Below are positions 23,136-37,800 of a DNA stretch of 64,000 nt, piece by piece (position 1 is the stretch's first letter; each line of letters opens with the position of its first letter). Origin of the DNA: Gordius sp. MW1 (lineage: Eukaryota > Nematomorpha > Gordioida > Gordea > Gordiidae). A program made the translations under genes and the position numbers. The DNA lies in assembly GCA_964036665.1 (NCBI GenBank), contig OZ038533.1, positions 13,414,413-13,478,412 on the forward strand. The letters run 5' to 3'. The notes beneath the pieces were generated by a model. That model did no database searches, was not told where the DNA came from, and saw only the letters and a program-made list of their open reading frames with translations.

Positions 23136-25610
23136 ATATATGCCTTTAAGTATAAGTTCAACATTACCTATACAACGGAGACGTAAAATAAACAATTACA
23201 TAGTGACAATTAATATGATTCAAATGCTATTTTATTCGTTAGAAAGCCAACGAAAGCCCCAAAGTAGATTTGTTAATTATATCAAGTTATGGTAATCTCA
23301 AGCAAGCCTTTAAGAAACCAAAAAGCAAAGAGCCGCCTATCAGAATATGGGGTACCTATTAAAACGAAAACGCTTATCAATAGATTTTTAAATTTATCTA
23401 TTTAACAACAGTTAAATTGTTTATTAACTCCAAATTGAATGGAGCATTTATTGTGGTTTCAAAACTTATAATCTTCATAATTTGGTCCAGGCGATTTCAA
23501 CATTTGTTATACGGCTCTAAAATTTAAGGGGAAGAGCTTAACTTTAAATGTTATTAATAATTAAAATATCTTATGGCCTAGATAATAGTTGCCCAAAAAA
23601 TTTAACTCTTTTTACGGTTTATATATACGATACTTTATTTTGTCATTATTTGGGGTTTTATAGGGATGTGTGGATTCAAAATGTGCAATTTAAAAGGCCG
23701 ACAATATCATGGATAATTTGACGTTGTAGCATTTATATTTGCCATAATGATATAAAAATATTCCTTATTATATTTATATGCGCTTATTTGCCATTTGTGA
23801 AAAATGTTGTTAGATATACCTATGATATAAATAGATGCCGTTTTGTAAAATAATATGATATTCACCTAAAGTATTTTCAAGTTTTAATAATATTTGATAA
23901 ATCAATCTTGGGCTTGTCGATACAAGACAAATTTTTATCAATTTCAAGTTCTTAAGTTACACTATGGTCTCGGATTGCGAACAATAAGAAACAATAAATG
24001 TTTCGTAGAATCGGTGTTTTTCAAATTAAACAATTTGTTTGAATATTAATGACAAAAATGGCCATTATGTTAGACACCTATTGATTAGTCCGAGAAATGA
24101 TCTAGGAATCCTATAGTGAATAAAGAACTTTGCTATAACGCTTTAGATAGGCTATTCACTAATTAGACACACATCTTGGCTAAGTTGAATTTTATTTAAC
24201 CGCATTTTTTTATAGCCTAAAACATTATATGAGCAAACGAAAATGTTCGACCCAAGTCCGATCAAGATCATAATATAAAATTGTTTAAGAAAAGTTTTGT
24301 GTCGGACTTTGATTTTGTCAAGCTCCGCAGCGGTAGAAAGTTAGTCCACTAATTATTATTAGACTTCAACACACTCATCAGGTCCAGATGCGTATGTAGC
24401 AGGCTTCGCTTAACGCTGCCAATCATGTCTTAATCCACTGAAAATAGATTTTGTGTAAGCTGAATTCTAAAAAGTATAAAACAATAAACCTTTTTACAAG
24501 TATAACTCTAGGTCATTAGGTATATTTGTAATTTAGAGAAGTATAAGCAAAATTAAAAATACTTTAAACCATACTCAAAAATAGTGGAAAAATGAAATCA
24601 ATGCACACTTTCAGCTGTTGTACACCAACAGCACACTATATCTTTCCCGTCCCACGGACTAGATCATGGTAAGAAAAATGACAACCAATTTTTTCTAAAT
24701 CTTAAAAAAGTTTAGGTCTTAACATCGATATTTATACATATTGGCAAAGATGTCTGTTAATAACCTCCTTTTCAGCGGTTTATGCAGCAGGTTACAATTG
24801 GTCTAGCCGTTTATTTGGTAATAACTCTACGGTAAAGCTATAAATCTATCTTAAGTCGTCAAAATTAAAATTTGAAAACTTAATTTGATTGGCAAATTAA
24901 AAAGTTAAATAATGAGCGACTATCAACTTTAAAATTCTATATTTTATTACCATACATTATGTTTATAACAAATAAATAATTATGCCAAGCCAATAACATT
25001 ATATCTATGTTGTATATTATTATAGGTTTTCTTGAGCTATAATATTCAATCTGTAAGATTCTACCGTATAAAACAAAAATTAAATTGAAATAAAATTTTA
25101 TTTGTTCTTTTAAATTCTATAATTAACATGAGAATATAAGTATAAATTTGATTAGAGTATATGACATATAAATTTAAAGAGTGTTATAAAATTTAAAAAA
25201 TCCCACAACGGTGTAAAACATTATACCAGAGATAGAAATAGATGTATGTATAAAACATTAGTCGGTGAGAGCATCTTTATATATAATTTGTAGATATAAA
25301 TAATTTGTAATATAAAACGGTGTAAGATTTGCAACTGTCCCCACATGTGGATCACAAAAAGTTATACGTACTTTTTAAAAATATTATGCACCCAAAATCA
25401 AATTATACATATAAATCCGTGTATACGGGAGTAAGCATATCAAAAAAGTATAAACCAAAGTAGCAAGAAAAATGCAAGAATCACGCACACCATAGGATCA
25501 TGTTCTTCAAATTTATACTAGGGTATAAAAGTTCGATCTTGTAGGTAAAAACTGATTGAAGACGGATATGCAAGTGTAAAAAATAATTTCCTCGCGTAAA
25601 GAAATATTGT
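23136..25610. other. AT-rich region downstream of ABCC10, nothing recognised
   Basis: It should include the ABCC10 3' UTR (the stop codon is at 25,611). A splice-acceptor-like CTATTTTCAG (complement near 24,440) is not followed by a usable open frame. No gene called. Confidence 0.5.
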
Positions 25611-25865
25611 TTAAAGCGACCAAACGCCTTTGGCAAATGATGAGAATTTAGAATTTGGGTCAGAGATCAGTTGATTAGGGGAAGCAAATTCGATTACACG
25701 ACCCTTTTCCAAGACCATTATCCTATCGCAAGATTTCAGAGTTTCTAGCCTGTGAGCTATGACCACTACGGTACATGGCGCGAAAGCCCTGTGAAATATG
25801 CAATCTGTTAGGATGTCTTGCGTCTCCTTGTCCACGTTCGAAGTTGGTTCGTCAATTAAGATAAT
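25611..25865 (-). CDS. ABCC10: ABCC10 exon 11: NBD2 Walker B, H-loop, C terminus
   Basis: Starts [19 protein letters not shown] (Walker B and D-loop; Pro follows the catalytic Glu where ABCC normally has Ala), then [20 protein letters not shown] and [12 protein letters not shown], ending KGVWSL and stop at 25,611-25,613. The acceptor CCCCTAG is somewhat GC-rich. Confidence 0.93.
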   Translation of the reverse strand: MILIDEPTSNVDKETQDILTDCIFHRAFAPCTVVVIAHRLETLKSCDRIMVLEKGRVIEFASPNQLISDPNSKFSSFAKGVWSL

Positions 25866-28800
25866 CTAGGGGCCCGTGTGCAAAAAAAACTCTTTTATCA
25901 AATTGTCAAATTATAAATATACATTGGCCTAACTCTTTTGAACAACTTAAAGAGCTGTGCGACCATGATGTACTAAAAATTCGATAAGAACATCCCATAA
26001 CTTTTAAAATTTTTTAATAGCTTAAAATACGACAGAGGTTTAAACAAGATTTTCACAATGCCAATAAACAGGGGTTATAAAATGCTTTGTTAAATTATAA
26101 AACCGAGGCCAAAATTTTTGATACCTCTTTAGTTGACTGCATGTATGTTTAATGAAAGAATGCATTAAAATTAACATAGGTCTACAAAAAAAACCTTAAA
26201 TCAGGATTAATATTTCGAATAGAAAATTTCACGCTGAAATTTGTATTTTTTTAGCCTTTTCCCAAATTCCAGACTTTGAGATAAATGGGGTTAAAGGTGC
26301 AAACATGGTCTTTCGTTTTTTGTGTCCATTTTCTCGCACCACTTTTAACATTTTTAATAATATTTATACAATCAGAAAGAGCATTGATTACTCTACAAGG
26401 CTATACTTTTAATTGCTTCATCTCTATATTTAATTTTTACTGTGTTTATTTGGACCCCCTCTTCTCACGAAAATTCCTCCCACCATGTCTGGGAAAACGG
26501 AATACATTAGTAGAATACATACTAGGTAGGTATTAGTGTTGCAAAAAGGGATGAGTTTGGTGCGGTCGACCCCTTAAGTTAATTAGGACTAACAGTCGCT
26601 CTGGTTTGTTCTTCAAATGTAAGCCTAGTAGAGGTCGACTAAGAAAAACACAGGCCAAAAACCGCCTATAGTTTGTTTAAATTTAGTCGATTACATACAA
26701 CCGAAGGGCGACCAAACAAAACCCAGCCATTTTTGCAACACTACTACGTATGCCAAGTTCCGTCCAGTCCATCTCCTCCACTACCGCCCCCGTCTCGTGA
26801 GATTGGCGCAAAGTGGAAGAGAAGGAGAAAGGGAGGGGAGAAGTGGAGATTAAGTGAAGCAAGAGAGTGGAGTATTAATAAACATCGCATGAGATTATCA
26901 AATTTAAACATTTAGGCTATAGAGCTTGATCCTAAATAACCTCGATTCACAGCACATCTCAAGGTTGGCAAAAGGTCAAATATCAATATTTCGCAAGTGC
27001 CATCGTTGCAGTTTACCTTATTTTTGTTGACGACAACGCGAGCCAAGGAGATAACTTGCTGTTGACCGAGAGAAAGTTCCCCGTAAAACTGCTTCCCAAC
27101 ACAATTTTCCCCAGCCAAATTAGGGCTGGATTCATGATTTGTCATAACGGGTCGATCGAGTCCACCCATGTCGAGTATAACTTTTTGATAGAGGCCGGCT
27201 TCCAGCAATTTTTGGCATATGGCAAAGTCCGAAAATTTGCCACCGGGGTCTAGGTTGAGTCTTAAGGATCCCGGGATCAGAAAGGGTTCTTGAGGAACTA
27301 GGCTTATCATTTCGCCTAAAAATTTCATATATTTTCATAATTTATAAAACCTTTGTGCGAAACGCCCGTTAATATTAATTTAAAGTAACGCTTCACTTAC
27401 GCCAGGGGCGAAACACAATTAAATTCCTTTTAAAATAACTGAGCACAAAAGCTGAGAACTCCTTTAGTAATAGTTAACTTATTGTTAATAAGCTTAAAAC
27501 GAGCTAAAGCTATAATATCATAAAAAATTCAAAGGATTATGAAGTGAAAAAACCGACAATCAAATTTGATATTATTTTTGAATTAGATGTCATAACGCCT
27601 TTTCATTCATATTAGTTCATAAACAAGTGAAAATGAGCGACTTAAAAATTATTTAAAGTTTAATTTGAAAGACACAATCTGTATACGCTATTATTATCAA
27701 AACGTCCAAACAACTCATGTAAGCTTCTACCATTCGGCCTGACACAAAAACTTTGCTCAAAACATAAATTACAAAGGTCTTTCCAAAATATCTAGTGTGA
27801 CAGCAATAATAAAGGTGCATGGGCGTAGCCAGGGGGGGGGGGCAGGGGCCTAAATTACGAAAAAAAAATTTCAATGCAAAAACTTTGAAAATAAAATTTT
27901 TTATGTTTAGCTCCCCTCTAATAGAACTTTTAAACGTTTTGCCCCCCCCCCCTAATCCAAACCTGGCTACGCCCATGTGAAGGTGGCTGTTCTAATAACA
28001 TTACTAACTTCCCTAATAACTACATTGAATCGTAAACAACAACAAAATTATAGAAAAGAAAATATAGCATATAATATTTCGAGAAAAAAATCGTTTTTAA
28101 CCTCTCAAAATGTCAGGTCTTATATGAGCCAAATCAATTCCGTTAATGTAAAGTGCTGATTTTTTAATGTCTCCGCCGTTGAGTAGTGCCCTTTTGTCAA
28201 GATTGTCTTGGAGATCGACCAATTTCAGGATGACCGAAAATATTGTACTTTTACCGGCCCCAGTTCGACCAACGATCCCAATTTTTTCCGTGGGATGTAT
28301 GATAAAACTTGCATTCTTTAGGGCTATTTGTTAAAACAGTAAAAACCATAGTACCAAATGAAAAATTTTTGTTTAAAGATTTTATTTAAAAACGTCTCAA
28401 GGAATAACCTTCTAAAAAATTTAGTTTAATGATTCGATTTATCCCTTATGTTTAACCTAGTAAAGCATGACTTTTTATGACAATTATAAATAAAAGGCTA
28501 AAAGTAGTCTCAAGAACAATTAGACTCAGCAATAATTTCACCCGAGTTTACGCAAAGATGTATTAAAGTTAGTTTTGGGCCAAAATATTATGATAAAAAC
28601 TAGGTTAAGTTTGATTAAAAGAGCATAGTTAATTTAGCGGTGAGCTTTTAAAGCGATTTAAATTAAATAAATGTAATTTGTACACTATTAAACATGGGCT
28701 GAAAAGTGCTTATAACAGGCTATGGATTAAATTCATCATAAATCATCGAGATTAATGCATTTAAATAAGATATCTCAGATTTCATATCAAACACGACTGA

Positions 28801-31800
28801 CCCCCCTATTAAAAAAATTATAACTAAAATCATATTTTGGCAGCCTTAGGCTTTAATAAAAATTTATGCCACGCTCATGTTCACTATTAATCGTGATATT
28901 GATTGATATGGGTATAACACCTAGAGGGGGCCCCTCCGCCTTTGAATGGCTGGTGTAGGCGTCATCGTTGAGTAGTGTTTCGCTTTCATCATCATCATCA
29001 TGTCCCAAGGAAACGGGGTCGTAATAACGAACGCTCACATTATCAAACCGAATTTCGCCGTGTGATATATTTGTCAGGGAAGTGGGTAGTCCGTCTACAG
29101 AACCCATCGTTCCTCCCTGCAAATGGTAAACCGGGTAAAATGCTTGAAATGAACTGAACCCATTTATACGGCATTATAAAAGCGAGCCCTCAACCTAAAT
29201 TCTGTTATTATTTTTAAACCAAATTTTTAATATAAAATTAAATCATATTTAAAAGACTCGTAAATTTAGAGAAAAAATAGACATTTAATAAATCTTGTCA
29301 ATTTCAAAGCAAACATAGTACAAATGAACATGCCAATTTTTTTTTGTACAATTCACGTCTGAAAAATGCCTGTGTCAATGAATTTTATCTAGCCCTAGTG
29401 CCAGGCTTCTTAACACAATTTAATTTCAATAATAATTAGAGGGGTGACTGAAACTTTAGTTAATATTTTAAAATTTGCCATAGTTCACTGTAGTGCTTAG
29501 CCATATTGGGCCGACATTTAAGTGGTTTGATTAAAAATACATTACCACCTAGATAAATTAAACATAATCGTTCGGATTCTTTAGTCAGACCCGTGAAAAT
29601 TTATAGCAAAATTGTAGCTTTATTTTCATTGGCATACCATAATAAAGACTGCCAGCTATATGGAAATGGATATCTTTAATATTTTTTAAAGAACTAATGC
29701 TCGCTTCCATGAAATTACGATATATATTAAATAATTTTTAATATAAAAACAATACCGTATATTATATATTTTTCAATTTAAAAGTTATGTGTTTACTAAA
29801 AACTACGACCAAAAGCTTCCCATAACCTACCCCTTCATGTTCCGGATCCACCTCTTCCAAACTTAGGCCATCCGCGCATTCTTTGATCCGTTCCACGCTA
29901 ATAAATTCCTTCTCGCATTCCACCGCGACGGTTATCAAGCTAGCGAGCTTGCCTGTTATAACGAGGAAATAGGACAGGGCTAAGCCCAGCATGCCGCTAC
30001 TGGTTGAAGTTAAGCTGGAGTATGGTTTATAATTTGCATCGGGGGCAATGATGAAGGCGCTTAGACCGGTTTGGAGCGCTATGATGGCCACGAGCGCCAC
30101 GATAAAGACCACGCCAAAGAGTTGGAGTCGCAGGTTTAGCCATTGGCTCAGGGCTAAGTTGTTGTAACAAGCTCGAATGTGGGTGTCTATCGTGAGAGCG
30201 TATTCCGCTTCGAAACGTGGCAAACTGGTTAGTGCGGGCATTGTTGGCTTCGCGTTCCTACGAAATTAAACGTGTAATGAATGTAAATGTGTGAAGATAA
30301 ACAGACAACTAAAATTAGTACAACCTTCTTAAAACACGTGTGTTATTAACGATCATCTCAAAACATGCAAAGTCGAGATTGTGCAACCATGGGCGTAGCC
30401 AAGGGGGAAATCCAAAAATTCTTTGAAATTCATTAAAATTATGGCCAAAATTCAGAAAATTATCATTTTGCCCCTCCCTAAATCATTCTTGCCCCCCCCT
30501 CTAATTCCAATGGCTAGGTCTATATGTGATACCCACATTAAACACAAATTAATAAAACAAAGCCAGTAAGGTCGACATTTTAAAACCTACAATCAACTAA
30601 AAGCTAATTTTTAGACCGGCCAGACTTTGTTAGAACCACTAAACACTGTGAAAAAATTCCCAAATGCTATTATAGCGATTAAGGAATTTCCCAAATACTG
30701 ATATATACCGAGGATTGCTTCTTCCTAAATCATTACCAATCACATTTTATAATATAAACGAAAAACTTCACGCAGTATTAATGGGCACAATGCACGCATG
30801 CGACATTTAATAATACGCATGTCATATAACGAGCTGATCACAATTCACAAATGTGCAGAATCTAGTTTATATTTAGCTTACAAAAATTGAACCTAAAATT
30901 TTGGGTTACTCAAAATTTGAACCAAACTAAAATTCATCCTTATGCCTTTACAGATAGATCAAAAAACGCTAGCGCATTAAAAGAACACAAACTTACGTAA
31001 CGCGAGGTGTTGAGGACGGCGGCGGGAAATTTCTGACGTACTGCTTACCCCGCAACGATTGCTCGAAGCGGGAGAGCAAGGGGGCCCTGGTCGAGGCTTC
31101 CCAACGCTTGATTTCGCGCGAGGCCGTTCGGTAATAAGCTTGGAGGTCGGCGTAAAAAACGAAAGAGAGTGGGAGGATGAGGGGACCGAGCCAGGGCTGA
31201 GCCCAAAGACCGACCACTAGGGTGCCTATCAGACCAAATATTTGTGCCAACAGTATGTTGGACATGAAGGGGAGGTTATTGTCGATAGTATAGGTATCGG
31301 CGGAGAATCGATTAACGAGCCGGCTAACGAGAGAACCTCCGTGGCCCATCTCTTCGCTGTCGTCGGAGTTAAGACTGTGGGCTTGGTGGGGCGCCTGGGT
31401 TTGCCAAAAATTACTGGCTTTAGCCCGAATCACGGCTCGAAATAGGGTGGCGTGGCAAGAACGAGCCGCTTTGACGCCGCCGTAAGCGAATAGGAAAGAG
31501 CGCAGTAGGGTAAAAATGGAATTGGAAAGGCCCAAGGCCGCGTACACTATGAGAAAGAGCCGAATGGAAGGACTTAAAGTTGGAAAACTTCCATGTAACA
31601 TGGTGTAGGTGTGATAGCTGAGAAAATGGGGGCCATTGTTGTTTAGATGCGTTAGTTCGAGGTGAGGTTGAGTGGCGTTGTCCGAGTCGAAATGGTAGTA
31701 AGCGAGCCACCAGTCGCAGCCGTTGCGCGTGAGTTGCATGAAGGTGAAGCATACCATAATGATGATGAACAGGGCGAAGCCCATGCTTTTGACGTAGTAG

Positions 31801-34800
31801 TTAAAGATGGATGCGTCTATGATACGATTATCTCTGGTGTTTGAGTATGTTGGCTTTTCCATTCCTCCTTCCGTCACGGTTAAGGTGGGTAGATCGACTG
31901 GTTCATCTACGATTAAATGTTAGAAATCGTGATTAAATAGGTGATATAAACAAAAATCTTAAAGATTTATAACATCTTGATACAGCCGGAAGCCTGCCCA
32001 TTTCCCCTTAGTTGTTTTAGTGCTGTAAAACGGCCCGGGTTTTGATTAGTCGCCATATGGTTCAACTAAGACTAACGGCCGATTAACAGAAACATACCAA
32101 AATCCTTTAGTCTGCTTTTCAAAATTCACCGAGGCCTAGTGGTGAACTTTTTTTTGTTTAGACGACCAACATAATTCGACTAACAAAACCCAGGTTTGTT
32201 TACAACACGTAACCCTTAAATAAAGAGCAAATACTATAAATTAAAAGCAAGATGCCTAATTTTTACCGTAAAATCCTTCGATTAGCGCGATATTCTTGTC
32301 CGGTAGTGGACCCGAGCCCGAGCGACAACTAACGTAAAGAGACCCGTTATCCATGGTCCAAAGTACGTCGGTGTTAGCAAGATGTCTGGTTAGGTGAGTT
32401 GCTATCACAACAATTTTACGGCCGAGAAATTGCTTAATAGCGCGCTCGAAGACCCAAGAACCTACTACATTGTCCAGGCTGGCTAATGGCTCGTCCAAGA
32501 GATAAATGTCGGCCTCTTGGTACAAGGCCCGAGCCAGAGAGATGCGAGTTTGCTGGCCACCGCTCAAAGTACTTGTCCCGCATTCACCCACCTAGTATAT
32601 GTTTTGTAAAGTTTATGGTTATTACAAAGTTGTGCTGATGCCTAAAACGCTCAAAATTTTAAAAGGTGTTTTTGACAACCAAATTTTGTGGATCTATACC
32701 GAAATAAGTGTATATATTTTGCTAATAATAAAAGCATGTAATGTTGTGAAAACGGGTGGGTGCTGTTTGGTCGAACTTTAATTTAACTAAGGCTATCATC
32801 GACTATAGTCTGTTTCGACTAAGAAAAACAGACCACTTAAAAAACCCTTGGTTTGTTTATGATTAGTCGCCTGCACCAAACGTCGACCACACAAAACCCA
32901 GCCATTTTTAAAACCCGAAGAGCATGCATTTCACTAGTTATACTTTAAGGAGCAAGATAGGCATATGCCCGACCCGACTAATCCAAAACTTTTTTTGACC
33001 CAAAAACCCAGCCTAGATCGTAGACGTCTAGTGTCATCGGTGAAATGATCTCTAAAAAGCTCTGTGAACGGCCTATTAATCCACACATTGATATTACTCA
33101 GACTATGCCTTACTCTTCGAAATTAAAACTAGAATTCCAAAATTATCTAAATAATCATAATTATAATTCCTAAAATAATGGTATGATAGTATTTACTATG
33201 GTCAAATCATTGTTGGGCATCGACTCCAAATCTTCGTTCAACTTGAGCGCATCTAGGACGCGGGCGTATCTAACAGGGTCGTAATCGTTCCCAAAGAGAA
33301 TGTTAGATCGAATGCTGGCCGATTGTATCCAAGGCTTCTGGCCGGAATAAGAAATTTTCAAGGTACCCGGACCGACATTTTTCATCGCGGTTGATTTGGA
33401 AGATTTCAAATTTTTAGAGTTGTTCGTTTCTACTACGAATACCCCATCAACCAACGTCATTTCGTTCATGAGGGCTAAGAGTAAGGAAGATTTTCCGCTT
33501 CCTATAGGACCCGTGATCCCTATCAAGGCGGGTCGCCCTAAATCAATTTTTATGCTGACGTCTCTTAGGTCGGGCGAGGTCGAGAGGTTAGAGGTTGACC
33601 ATCGGAACGAACAACGCTCCAAAATGAGTATTTTTTCGACAGGCAATTCATCTTCAGAGTAGTTACTGTTACTCTCCACTATTCCAGATAATTCGGACTG
33701 ATCATTACTTCGCAAACCGCTTAGAAGCGATTGCACGCGACGCAACGAAATCCAAGCTTCGACCAGCCCATTAATGACCCAGGGCAGGGAGTTTAAGGGC
33801 AGGATGAGCATGTTAAACAGCGCTAAACTAGTGAATATCTTGGCTGCGTCTAGGGTAAATGAAGCTCCCGGACCTCCTGATTTAGCCGTGGCGTTCCATT
33901 GTTGGTAGAGGACGTATGTAATGAAGGTGGAAACGGACATTATGACGGGTGTCGTGGCCCAAAAGTAGACGCAGAGGGCGTCAAGATACTTTTGACGTCG
34001 TACGTATATGAGTTCGCGCTCGCGAGCTTCGGTAACGCGCGCCGTGAAATAACGCTCAAGCCCGAGCGCCTTAACGGAGCGCCAAGCGTTGAGCATGTAG
34101 GTAATGAGGCGAAGTCGAGCGTCTTTGGCGCTAAGCATGCCCGAACTGTATGTGGAGATGCGGACGGCCAGGCAACGATTTATGGGGATCATAGCCAACA
34201 CCATAACTACGCCTAACGATTACATTAAAAAATGTTAAATAAATGCTACCAAAGTTAACTCAACTTGTTTAATGAGATTAAAGAAAAAATCAAAAGTTTT
34301 AGATTATTTTCAAAAAATTATCAATAATAACTAAAATTATAGTCCGAATGGCTGGTTTATGCATAGGCGTAGCCAGCATTGTAATTAGAGGGGGGGGGCA
34401 ATAATGATTTAGGGAGGGGCAAAATGATTATTTTTTGAAATTTTAGGCATAATTTTAATACATTTCAACAATTTTTTAAATTTAGAGGGGAGCAGCCACT
34501 CCTCCCAGCCCCTTTATGTTATTTACAACATGCATCGGTATTTTGATATTCTATGGCAATTTTGAAAATAACTGAAAAACATGAACTATCACATCTCCAA
34601 ATATCTGCGTTAATATTATACAATAAATGATATGAATAAATAAAGTAAAGATAAATCAAGGAATACCTATGAGAAAAGTTAGGCCGACTTGGGTGTATAA
34701 GAGGTAGAGAGAAGCCAATATTTGAAGGGGCAAACTCCAGCAAGCGTGGAAGCTTGAACAAAAATTAACTATCCTATCCACGTCTGTGCTCAGCATACTC

Positions 34801-37800
34801 AAGATGGAACCCTGAATAGAGGAAGACTCTTCTACTTCAGGTTGATTCTTCTCCACAAAACCGTTCTTTTCTTTTTTTTCTTTTTCAATAAAGTTAATTT
34901 ATTTTAAGAATGATCATCTTTACAATTTTCGATTCAAAACGTTTTATACAGTGTAGATGTAGAAGGTTGCAACAGCAGTTAAAAGAATTGGACAGTGATA
35001 TTTTCAAAAATAGTACTAATATTTCAGATCAATTGGTCGAATATACTGAAAAAGTTAATGAAATAGAAAGAAAAAACTAACGTTGCTGCATTAAAACTAG
35101 TAATAGAGGGCTACTACTCACATATAAACAATCGAACAGCCTAATATTATAAAAATCTTGATGTATTACACATAAAAACGCATGGAGAGACAAGAAATGT
35201 GCAATTACTTTTGTTTTCATTTTGGTGGGCGCTAGCAATTTTCACGCCGGCTATGTCGCTAAGCGAGGCGGTCATAACCGAGCCGTACAAGTGATTTACG
35301 ATGGCGGATTTAGTTTTCAAAGCCAACAGGCCCAGTTGGTAATCGAAATGGACGGTTAAAAAGGTCGATAGTAGAACAGCCCCGGCCAGGCCCATGCCGT
35401 AGGCTAAAATGGATTCGGTTTGGGTTAGATGAGACGTGGCTGAGGGGCTTAACGAGGCGATCAGCTTGTTCAGTAGCAGGGGACAGGCTAGTCCTACCAA
35501 GTCGTTAAAGAATTTAACGGCACCCAGGGCTAAAAACTTGGCGCCCAAGGTTGTTTTGACCAAGCGGACCAAAGTATTCCGCCCACTTCCAGAACTTGAT
35601 GTGTTAGAGGAGCTAAGGGAGGGGGGAAGTGGCAATAGGGATCGATTGGGGTCTGATAGCCCGAAAACGCGAATTAGCTTTAGACTTGGACTGACGTAGC
35701 CCAAAGTTAGGGTGGAATACCAACCGGGCGGCTGATGTACGGAATTGTCTGTAACGTGGACCGCAGCCTCCACATCTCGTCCTAACGTACCGTAACTGGA
35801 TTGCTCGTCGAGTAGTGGGCATTTTTCGGTAGCATTTTTCGGTTGAATTAGCAAAGCTCGCGCAGGGTCGTGGGTACTGGAGGTGGAACATCCCGAAGAG
35901 ATGGACGAGGAGTGCTGGCTAGTAGAAGTGGGAGACGAAGTGCCTGTGGTTAGAGATTGCAAAAAATATTAGGTAAGTACTTTAATTTGTATTTAATTAA
36001 ATTGCTCAGATTAATTCGAATGGATCAAAAACCAATATTATTTACGCCACAATTATGGTGGGTTATAAAGTTCATGGGCGTACGCAGGGGGGGGGCAGCT
36101 GCCCCCCTTAATTTTAAAAATAAGATTTTTTTCAATACCAAAAACCCTCAAGAATTAAAAAAAAATTTGTTTTGCCCCCCCCCTACTCCGAATAGTCGAG
36201 ACCTTTTTTTTTTTTGCTCTCAGTAAAATTTTTGGTAAGGAAAAATTTTGGATTTGGATAGTCGAGACCTTTTTTTTTTTTGCTCACAGGAAAATTTTAG
36301 AAAAATTTTTTTTTTTTTATTCTGCCCCCCCTCTAATTCAAAACCTGCGTACGCCCATGATAGAGTTTATCCTTAACCACCATAAACGTGAACTCAATCT
36401 GATTTGACCTTATATATATACCTAACTCGATACTAGGTAACTAGAAAAATAACTATGGCATACTGATGAGCCCCAATAAGAGCGAAAACGTTATATGTCT
36501 ATTAAGTAGAGCCCTGCCCGGGCCGCCCGACCCGATCGGGCTCGGGTCGTGCCTGATGAGGCGCCCCGACCTGAGGCCCGAGCCCGGCCCGAATTGAACT
36601 AAAGCAAACTAATTTTTTATAAAATACGATTTAAACAAACGCAACTCGATATTAAATAAATATCTTCGCACGGCGTACATAACATAGCTTCCAAACTTCA
36701 GCTTTTTCTTTTGTCTGTTATGATATAACTACCGGAATTGCAAATCTTATTTAAATATATTCATAGTAGTTGTTAGAACTTAGAAAAAAGATAAGTAAAT
36801 ATTTTAAAAAGTTTTTAATAGAACTGTTAAATAAAATTTATTTTTAAAAGTTATATTTTTAGTTTTAAATTATTAGCTAAATAAATAACGAGTAAAAATG
36901 GATTTTTTTATTTAATATCGTAGTTGTAGGTTACGAGTGATAAAAATATACTGCATTTCATATTTCGATGGTGAAATAATAATCAAAATAAAATTTTTAC
37001 GTTTTATTTAAAAAACGGGCTCGGGTCTGGCCAAAAAGATAAAAGTCTTGGCTCGGGCCGGGCTCGGGCAAAATAAAAATGGAGAAGTCGGGCTCGGGCC
37101 GAACTCGGACAGAAGACATTTCATTTTGCAGGGCTCTACTGTTAAGTCGCATTTTAAAAGAGATTGGGATAATTTAGTCAAATTAGTCTTTAATTTAAAT
37201 TGTGCCCTAGATCAATTAAATTTGATTCGTTACCACCTGTCGCGGGCCCTCTTTACAAAATCAAACCAGAGTGGTGGGAAGTAAGGATTTTGCACCCGCC
37301 CTAGTATAAATATAGAAATGCTGCCTTTATTAAGTCCTCAACAAAAAAAATAGCGTTACAAGCAAAACCTGAACACAAAAATGGTTTCGCAAAATATAAA
37401 CAACTGCGCCTTTTGCCAACCCCGTCCCTCAATCCAAACATTTTTTAATCTTCTTGATATCCCAGGCAGCTTTAAACTAAAGACTATAGTTCATGGGCGT
37501 ACCCAGGAGAAGGGGGGGGGGGGGGGGGGGGAGGGCGGGTGCCCCCCCCCCTAATTTACGAGGAAAAAAAATTTTCAATGCAAAAACATTAAAAAATTAA
37601 AAAAATTTATGTTCCTAGGTACGCCCATGCTTTAATTGATATTTTAAAAATTTCTAAATGGACTAAATACTATAAATTGAAAATAAAAGCATCTGCAAAT
37701 AGACAATTTTTAGTAATTTTGGCTTAGTTATGGGCAAATATGAGAGGGGGAGGGGAAGATCTCTCTTCTGCCAATATTTAGTCCTGAAGGATATGTCCGA

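Noticed and set aside
22947..23195. 82-codon minus-strand frame with GFGLF repeats
   Set aside because: Direct translation of the 27-28-bp minisatellite.
24340..24445. Possible extra exon downstream of ABCC10 after a good acceptor-like CTATTTTCAG (minus)
   Set aside because: All three frames stop within about ten codons and ABCC10 already has its C terminus in exon 11.
31242..31752. Frames opposite or in other frames of ABCC10 exons (also 33,396-33,662, 33,899-34,216, 35,436-35,891, 38,315-38,527)
   Set aside because: Shadows of real exons with no motif of their own.
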